Source: Hydrangea macrophylla
Lineage: Eukaryota > Streptophyta > Magnoliopsida > Cornales > Hydrangeaceae
Reading direction: 5' to 3'
Length of the DNA: 64,000 bases
Assembly (NCBI GenBank): GCA_033977485.1
Contig: CM066994.1
Location: 83,824,871 to 83,888,870, forward strand
Within the stretch, counting starts at the first letter, position 1. Each line of letters begins with the position of its first letter. Of the stretch, positions 58,083-64,000 are shown piece after piece. The notes under the pieces were generated by a model. The model made no database searches and had not been told where the DNA came from. It was given only the letters and a program-made list of their open reading frames with translations. Both the position numbers and the translations under genes were made by a program.

Positions 58083-58207
58083 GGAACTTCTGTAATAGCC
58101 TAAGTAGCAAAACACTTAAAGTTCCCCTATGAATACCATTAGACGGAACTTCTGTAATAGCCTAAGTAGCAAAACACTAAAGTTCCCCCATGAATACCAG
58201 TAGACGT
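58083..58207 (+). repeat. Direct duplication, about 62 bp, two copies
   Basis: ggaacttctgtaatagccta...taccattagacg occurs twice in direct succession with 3-4 differences. Confidence 0.9.
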
Positions 58208-58353
58208 TTTTAAAATTTTTTACTCTGATATATCTAAGTTAGAATGCTCGCACGGATAGGTCAGTCTTATGTAACTAGTCATGGCTCACGGATCCGGAAA
58301 GGAAACTTTTATTTCCCTATAATTTTTACTAATCCGGGGCATAATAGGATTTT

Positions 58354-58371
58354 TGGTATCAAAGTCAGGTT
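58354..58371 (+). promoter_or_regulatory. Primer-binding site of element E, tRNA-Met type
   Basis: TGGTATCAAAGTCAGGTT, matching the widespread plant initiator tRNA-Met site TGGTATCAGAGCCAGGTT with two changes. It fixes E as plus-strand with its LTR to the left. Confidence 0.8.
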
Positions 58372-58472
58372 TTGTTGTGCTCACTGACTATCTGACAATC
58401 TTAAGTTAAGAAACCTAAGATGCTTTAAGGATAGCAACCGATACTAAAATAGCTTTCTTCCAAACAGGTAGT

Positions 58473-58517
58473 ATGGAGAACCAAAAGAAGCCTGAAGCTA
58501 AAAGTGGGGAACATAGA
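58473..58517 (+). CDS. Element E ORF1, first 15 codons
   Basis: Starts MENQKKPEAKSGEH at ATG 58473, about 100 bases after the primer site. It is cut by the solo LTR at 58518 and continues in the same frame at 61405 if one ATAGA copy is removed. Lys/Glu-rich, family unknown. Confidence 0.65.
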
Positions 58518-59061
58518 TGTAACAACCCTAAAATTTCTAAGTGTGTAAATAATTATTTTTAGTTAGCAATATTATATGGGTATGCCTAGGTAAGACACGT
58601 GTCTAAAAATTTTAAGTTTGGAGAACCCGTGAATTAAATTTGTTAGTAAGCATATTTAAATTATTATTAATACCAGTAATATTTCCCCGTTTGTTTTTGT
58701 ATTAAAATTTGTAATGTTTCATTATTATTATGACATGACATTTTGAGCTTTAATAAATTGTATGATAGATTATTGTCTGATCGAGTTATAATTTTTGTAG
58801 AATGACGAGTTTAGTGTCGGGTAGTATTTCGGGGCCCACAAGTAAGTTAAGTAGTGAATTTAACATGAAAATTAAGTGCCCGGGGTATGGGTACCCTTTG
58901 GACTAGTTGTTTAAGTATTTTGAAATGCATTTCGGGGTCATATATGTGTCTTTTGGGAGCCCACAAGCCTAAACTCGGGAATTACTTTAATTATATCATT
59001 AAGAGTTATATGTATCCACCTTTAGAAGAAAAAAATAAACCCTAGCCCCCAATACACTTCT

Positions 59062-59064
<3 letters not shown>

Positions 59065-59103
<39 letters not shown>

Positions 59104-59143
59104 AGAAGAAGAAGAAGAAGAAGAAGAAGAAGAAGAAGAAGAG
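59065..59143 (+). repeat. (GA)n followed by (GAA)n
   Basis: About 18 GA units then about 14 GAA units, in the probable transcribed leader of the LTR. Confidence 0.95.
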
Positions 59144-60035
59144 AACAAGAGAGGACAATAGGGACTCCAAACCTTTGGCTTGCTTAATCATCATCAACCT
59201 TGAAGCCACAAATCGGTGAGTTAACTTGTTATTTTCTTTCAATCTCGTTTGATTGAAAATTTAAATGTATAGATTATTAAATTAGTATGGTTATGGATTA
59301 TGAGATTTAGGTTTTTTTTTACAATGATTAAAGTTATGATTTGAGATTTATAGATGAGCTTTGAATATACATTTGAGCAATTATTCAATTTTCGGATTTG
59401 GGGTTTTCACGGATCAGATTTTAGTAGAAAATTCATAATAAATCATACGTTACAATTTTCGTGATTCTGTTCGCAAGGGCCTGTAGGAAACGCAATTCTG
59501 CACAACCTTTGTCTAATAGCATTTTTCCCAATTCTGCACCGTTTGGGCAGAACATTTATGTTGCAGTAGCAGTGAATGTTAAGTCTGAATTTCAAATTTA
59601 TGTTTATGAATATTGTTAGAGATGTTTCTTTGTGCGGAATTATTATGAGGAATAATTTCAGTCCATGTTGGTTTTGGGACTGTTTAATGTAAGGGTATGT
59701 TTGGGACTGTTTTAAATAGTATTGTTGAGTGTCGATTTTATATGCCATGTGTTACGAAATCCCAACTTAATCTATGTGTGGTGTTAGATAATTATTATGA
59801 AAATACTACGCTAGAGACTTGAATATAATTTTGTCAAAAAAAAAAGGGCCTTATCGTGAATAATTGGATAATGATATTCCATGGAATAAATGATAAATTC
59901 CCGAAGTGGTTAATGACGTGATTAAACCCTCATGAATGGGTACTTATGAGAATTAACGTAGATGGTAAGAAACTGGGAAAAGACCTTAGTGTTCACTACT
60001 CCCCGTTGTTGTGTTATTGGTTTTGGTAGCTCGCA

Positions 60036-60125
60036 CTCTTTTGCCAGTGGCTTCGTGATCAAGCTGGCTTAAGACTTGTTGAATGTACTTTTTGCCAGTG
60101 GCTTCGTGATCAAGCTGGCCTAAGC
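60036..60125 (+). repeat. Direct duplication with core ttttgccagtggcttcgtga
   Basis: Two copies of a segment of about 36 bp that ends tcaagctggc(t/c)taag, about 50 bp apart. Confidence 0.88.
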
Positions 60126-61404
60126 CTTATGCTCGGCTTATATTGTATAGAAGTCTAGGCATATTGACCGGCCTTCCATTGTGTATACCTGGTTTGGTTG
60201 ATACCCCAACCAAACTGGCACCGGAGTGGATGTTGGTAGTATGTCCGGGCACACATGGGATATATGTGTGGGCTGTACCATGGAGGGTGGCCAAGTGGTG
60301 AACCTAGGGAACACAAAGATAATTAAAGGCTAATAAATAATGACAATGGAGTATTTCATAAGACTGATAAGTTTGGAATAATGAATGCGACGTTTAAGTT
60401 AGAATGTGGAAATGTTGTTTACTGACTTATTTGCTTGGTTTGTGATAAATATATATTACAGGATGGTGGGTCCACTAACTTTTATGCAGGGCTGACTCAC
60501 CATAGATATCCGACCGGTAAGTATTTAGTTGTGTTTATTCGGGGTTGGAGCCACTGCCACCACATTGAAGGAAACTACCGTTCTGTCCTGAAATGTGCGT
60601 GGAACTACTGTTCTAACCCGACATGAATTATGTGTGATGACATTGTTTATTTTCTGTGCAACGATATTGTATGATATGAGGTGGTCATGTTGTTTCTTTG
60701 TGAGTACTTTTGGGAGTCTATGGGACACCGTTGTTCCCTAAGACTCGTTTTATTTTTTTTTTGTTAACTCACACCAGTATTTTATATACTGACCCGGGTG
60801 CGTAATGCATTTGGGTGCGTTTCTATATGAAACGTAGTCGAATGTATGTGCAGGTTTAGTATTTGGATATTTTCTTTGGAGCTTCTGTTTGGGTGAAGAG
60901 ATTGTCGCAGTGTTGTTTATTATTAGAGTTGTATTTTTTTGTTGTACTTTATTTTATTTCTGACAGTATGGGCCACAAGTGTATAATTGTAATAAGGATT
61001 ATATATTGGGTATTGGGAACGTTGTAGTTGCTCTGACCTATGGATGTATAGAATTTTATGCTTAATTGTTTTCTTTCCGCTGAACTCTGTAAAGAGGGTT
61101 TTATTGAATGAACATAATATTTCTTTGGTAAATCGAAAGGATATAATATGTGGAATGGAGTTTAATTTCTTTTATAATGAAAACGAATGTTTGGGAATTC
61201 AAGTTTAATAAAAAAAAGAGTTTTTTTTAAAACACAAAATCACATGTTCTTATTTAATGAGTATAAAATACTATTTTCAATAATTATCTATTAGTCTGTG
61301 TGAGGCCGGGTGTCACTCTCGGTGCTTTGGAAATTGAATGTTAGTCTGGATATATGCTCTGGATTAAATATTTGGTTGTCCAAAAATCGGGGTGTGACAA
61401 TAGA

Positions 61405-61584
61405 GCCACCATGTATAAGAAAGCCATTTCCCGATATCTAACCCGTATTGGTGCCATTATTAATCGCAATGCCTGTAAGGAGATAAGAAGACTGATGAAG
61501 TGCCTCTCCCTTAAGAAACAAGTCCCTAAGACTGCATGTCATAGAGTCGTAGCACCCCCGCCTTATGACAATAGAAGTGGATGA
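61405..61584 (+). CDS. Element E ORF1, remainder
   Basis: 59 codons continuing from 58517: TMYKKAISRYLTRIGAI, then Lys/Arg/Cys-rich sequence and APPPYDNRSG, stop TGA 61582-61584. The whole ORF is 74 codons and basic. No known domain. It overlaps the acidic frame that follows, so the original protein may have been longer. Confidence 0.6.
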   Translation, partial: ATMYKKAISRYLTRIGAIINRNACKEIRRLMKCLSLKKQVPKTACHRVVAPPPYDNRSG

Positions 61585-61800
61585 TAACCTTGTGACAAGT
61601 GATTCGGAAGAATTTTAACCTGAAATGATACCCCTAGAGATCCATGCCAACCAAATAGACAGCTCAAATGATGAAGAAACAGAAATAAACCTGGCTGACA
61701 AAGATCTCATAGAAAAAAGAACATTGTACCTATATGATCCCGAGTGGCCGATAGGGTCAGATAATGAAAATGGATGTCATGGACACCCCTAGAGGAGATC
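61560..61800 (+). pseudogene. Acidic continuation frame of element E ORF1
   Basis: In the next frame: TIEVDDNLVTSDSEEF, a TAA, then IHANQIDSSNDEETEINLA and LYDPEWPIGSDNE, ending at a TAG near 61792. Its composition and position suggest the C-terminal part of one protein shifted by a frameshift at about 61575. Family unknown. Confidence 0.45.
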
Positions 61801-62099
61801 GAAGTTTCAGGAGAATTCCCCCAACTAGAAGATTATAATGTTCTAGTTAGTTATCTTCTTATTGATGTTGTATTGGGATTATAATCCTACATTTTGGCAA
61901 AATTATATGTAAAAGTCGTATTCCTCTTATGTAATATCTTCCTTATGAATGAAAACCTATCTATTACTTTCTGACTATCCATATTTGTATTATTCCTCAT
62001 TATAATTTAATGAGTTAACAAGTTAAATTCTAAGTGATAAACCTTAAGATATTTTGAACTAGCACCTTATTACGATAGTTCTTTTGGTGAAACAGTAAC
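61801..62099. other. AT-rich spacer in element E
   Basis: No ORF of note and no repeat recognised. Confidence 0.6.
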
Positions 62100-62567
62100 A
62101 TGGAACCTACCTATGTCCCAGACGACTTCGAAGGCCTTCTAATATTTCTCGATCGTGTAGTACCAGTAAACCCAGATGTATATCATCACTAAATTCAGCG
62201 ACTAGCTAGAGATGGAGGAAAGAGAAACTTATGGATCGATATGAATAAGAGTAACATTCATAACCATGACACCCTACGTCTAGAAGCTATCTATGACCCT
62301 GAGATCATTAGGAAAGTCCATGATGAGATGGAAAAGCTACACAAGGAGCCAAAGAACTTCCAAAGGATGTATACCAATGCCTATCGAATACCCCCACCCC
62401 CTTCTGTACTTCTCCAACAACCCCTGCCATTCCAAGGAGTGCCTATGCATCGAACGCAATCCCGAGAACCAGGCTACTATGTAAATGACGACTTTAGAGG
62501 GCATATGGTTTACCCCGATGGCATCGCCTTATACTCTGGTGTCTTATCAAGAAATGAGATGTTTTGA
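62100..62567 (+). pseudogene. Element E ORF2, unknown protein
   Basis: Starts MEPTYVPDDFEGLLIFLDRV at ATG 62100. TAA at 62190-62192 (Gln codon with C to T is the simple explanation), then open to TGA 62565-62567: LRLEAIYDPEIIRKVHDEME, a helical charged part, and a Pro-rich part (PPPPSVLLQQPLPF). 155 codons in all. No motif of gag, protease or RT. It ends inside the first tandem array. Confidence 0.6.
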
Positions 62568-62810
62568 AAGACTGAGATACGTTTCGTGCCTTATACTCTG
62601 GTGTCTTATCATGAGATAAGATGTTTGAAAGACTGAGATATGCTTCGCACCTTATACTCCGGTGTCTTATCAAGAAATGAGATGTTTTGAAAGACTAAGA
62701 TGCGCTTCGTGCCTTATACTCCAGTGACTTATCAAGAAATGAGATGTTTAAAAGACTGAGATGCGCTTCGCGCCTTATACTCTGGTGTTTTATCAAGAAA
62801 TGAGATTCAC
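62505..62810 (+). repeat. Tandem repeat, about 60-63 bp unit, 5 copies
   Basis: Units of ccttatactctggtgtcttatcaagaaatgagatg...gactgagatgcgcttcg type, each about 5-10% different. The 3' end of ORF2 runs into the first unit. Confidence 0.9.
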
Positions 62811-63196
62811 AGAAAAGTCATAATTGCTCCAGATTCAATGACCCCAATGATAGCAGAAAAGTCAGAATCGCTCCAGATTCAATGACTCCAATGATCGCAG
62901 AAAAGTCAGAATCGCTCCAGACTCAATGACCACAATGATCGCAGAAAAGTCAGAATTGCTCCAGACTCAATGACCACAATGATCGCAGAAAAGTCAGAAT
63001 CGCTCTAGATTCAATGACCCCAATGATCGTAGAAATGTCATAATCGCTCCATATTCAATGACCCCAATGATTGCAGAAATTCAGAATCACTCCAGATTCA
63101 ATGACCCCAATGATCGCAGAAAAGTCAGAATCGTTCCACATTCAATGACCCCAATGATCGCAGAAAAGTCAGAATTGCTCCAGATTCAATGACCCC
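62811..63196 (+). repeat. Tandem repeat, 44-bp unit, about 8.7 copies
   Basis: Unit: cagaaaagtcagaatcgctc followed by cagattcaatgaccccaatgatcg. Copies differ at 1-4 sites. Confidence 0.95.
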
Positions 63197-63558
63197 AAAT
63201 TTGTTCATAGGCTACGATAGACTACTTATGCCAAGACAAAGAATTAGATTGATAACTCATAGGCTACGATAGACGAATTATGCCAAGACCGCTCAAAAAT
63301 TCATTTTCAATTTTCAAAATCTAGAGTCATGCGGACTTAAAAATTCATCTTCTGTTAAAAGACCATGAGTCGCGCAGACTTGAAATTTCATTTTCAAAAG
63401 ATCCGGAGTCGCAGGATCTCAAAAAATTCATTTTCTACCTTCAAAGATTTGGAGTCGCGCGAACTCGAAATTTATTCTCTAATTTCAAAGATTTGGAGTA
63501 GCACAGACTCAAAAATTCATTTTTTATTTTCAAAATATGGAATCGCGTGGATTTGAAA
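63197..63558 (+). repeat. Degenerate repeats: 2 copies of a 48-bp unit, then about 5 copies of a 55-60 bp unit
   Basis: ataggctacgatagac(t/g)a(c/a)ttatgccaagac occurs twice (63207-63288). Then gagtcgcgcgnact(t/c)gaaattcattttc-type units run to 63558. Confidence 0.82.
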
Positions 63559-64000
63559 GTTCTTATTTTCAAATCCAGATTCATCCTTTACCAAATTTCT
63601 TTTTCTCTCTTTTTCTTTGATAGATTGATTGTCATGGCCGATAGTTCAGGTGACTCAGGTCATTCGGGCAAAAAAGAGGAGGAAGCATAAGCGAGCTCTT
63701 CATGGCGTCCCTACTTTTATACTCATGGATTCCTTTTTGACCAGAGACAAGTTCGCGTAGGCTTTTCGGTTCATCTGATGATTAGCCTATACGGTTTAAA
63801 GCTTGATCTGTTGAAGATATCTACCAGACTTGTGCTTCCTGAGAACAATTTTTGTTTAATTTTCCTTGACAGAATGGGATCTGACTTCTTGCCCTTCATA
63901 CCATTACCCTTTTCCATACTGAATCGAATTGCTATATTGGAGACTTTTGAGGACCCTTGGGCAGAAAGGTTCCATTCTTCACTTTTCTTCTATTGCTACT
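63559..64000. other. Right edge, unassigned
   Basis: A possible start MADSSGDSGHSGKKEEE at about 63633 is followed by a stop. Beyond it, other frames are open over stretches to the edge (for example FIPLPFSILNRIAILETFEDP). It may be the beginning of another ORF of element E. Too short to identify. Confidence 0.35.

Larger units (their letters stand above)
54947..58341 (+). repeat. LTR of element E, main part
   Basis: Continues from 28677. It starts with a GA-rich leader and CA/GAA simple sequence, then AT-rich DNA with arrays at 57263-57555 and 58083-58207. The proposed end CCGGGGCA is 12 bases before a primer site, a longer spacer than usual, so the exact end is uncertain. No coding sequence was recognised; ORFs such as 56914-57267 lack family features. 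Confidence 0.6.
58518..61399 (+). mobile_element. Solo LTR inserted in ORF1 of element E
   Basis: 2882 bp, TGTAACAACCCTAAA...GGGGTGTGACA, with perfect ATAGA copies at 58513-58517 and 61400-61404. No internal primer site or coding domain. It contains a GA/GAA leader (59065-59143) and a 40-bp direct duplication (60036-60125). Confidence 0.93.

Noticed and set aside
58354..62567. Endogenous pararetrovirus, because of the tRNA-Met primer site and unknown ORFs
   Set aside because: A long LTR precedes the site, and no movement, coat or RT motif is present. An LTR element fits better.
62811..63196. Regular short repeats resembling a CRISPR array
   Set aside because: The units are contiguous with no unique spacers, and this is plant DNA. 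It is a plain tandem repeat.

Overview
Plant nuclear DNA, probably from an angiosperm with a repeat-rich genome (I favour a dicot but cannot name a species). I could assign no single-copy host gene. The window is a stack of nested LTR retrotransposons, mostly of the Ty3/gypsy Tat/Ogre type: gag, protease, RT, RNase H, a second RNase H-like domain, then integrase. Many reading frames are broken by stops that look like C-to-T changes at CAG, CAA or CGA codons, as expected for long-methylated plant repeats.

Layout from left to right. (A) 1-7639, minus strand: a decayed Tat-type element cut by the window edge inside integrase, with its 5' LTR at 6475-7639. 7640-8876: non-coding DNA with a foldback MITE. 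(C) A long minus-oriented LTR, 8877-10494 plus 20979-21502, is split by (B), a complete minus-strand Tat element at 10495-20978 with 613-bp LTRs. B carries a separate antisense gene with introns between integrase and its 3' LTR. 21503-28186: AT-rich non-coding DNA, probably the inside of C plus at least one more old LTR, with several short tandem arrays.

(E) A giant plus-strand LTR starts at 28187 and is split at 28677/54942 by (D), a complete plus-strand Tat element (28678-54941, target duplication GAGAG). D encodes gag-pol at 29.5-36.9 kb and, on the opposite strand, a large plant-mobile-domain (PMD) gene whose pieces span 51722-37338. That gene is cut by a solo LTR (37813-40294, TSD TAAGA) and by a non-autonomous element G (41970-50813, TSD CTTAT). 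Its reading frame matches across both insertion sites. Inside the G locus an 861-bp piece of the PMD gene has been duplicated together with an LTR.

E resumes at 54947, its LTR ends near 58341, and a tRNA-Met type primer site follows. Its small first ORF is split by another solo LTR (58518-61399, TSD ATAGA). Beyond it lie a second unknown ORF and three tandem-repeat fields reaching toward the right edge.

Relative age from nesting: E is older than D, D is older than G and the 37.8-kb solo LTR, and C is older than B. By eye the B LTRs differ at about 8% of sites and the D LTRs at about 1.5%, so B inserted well before D.
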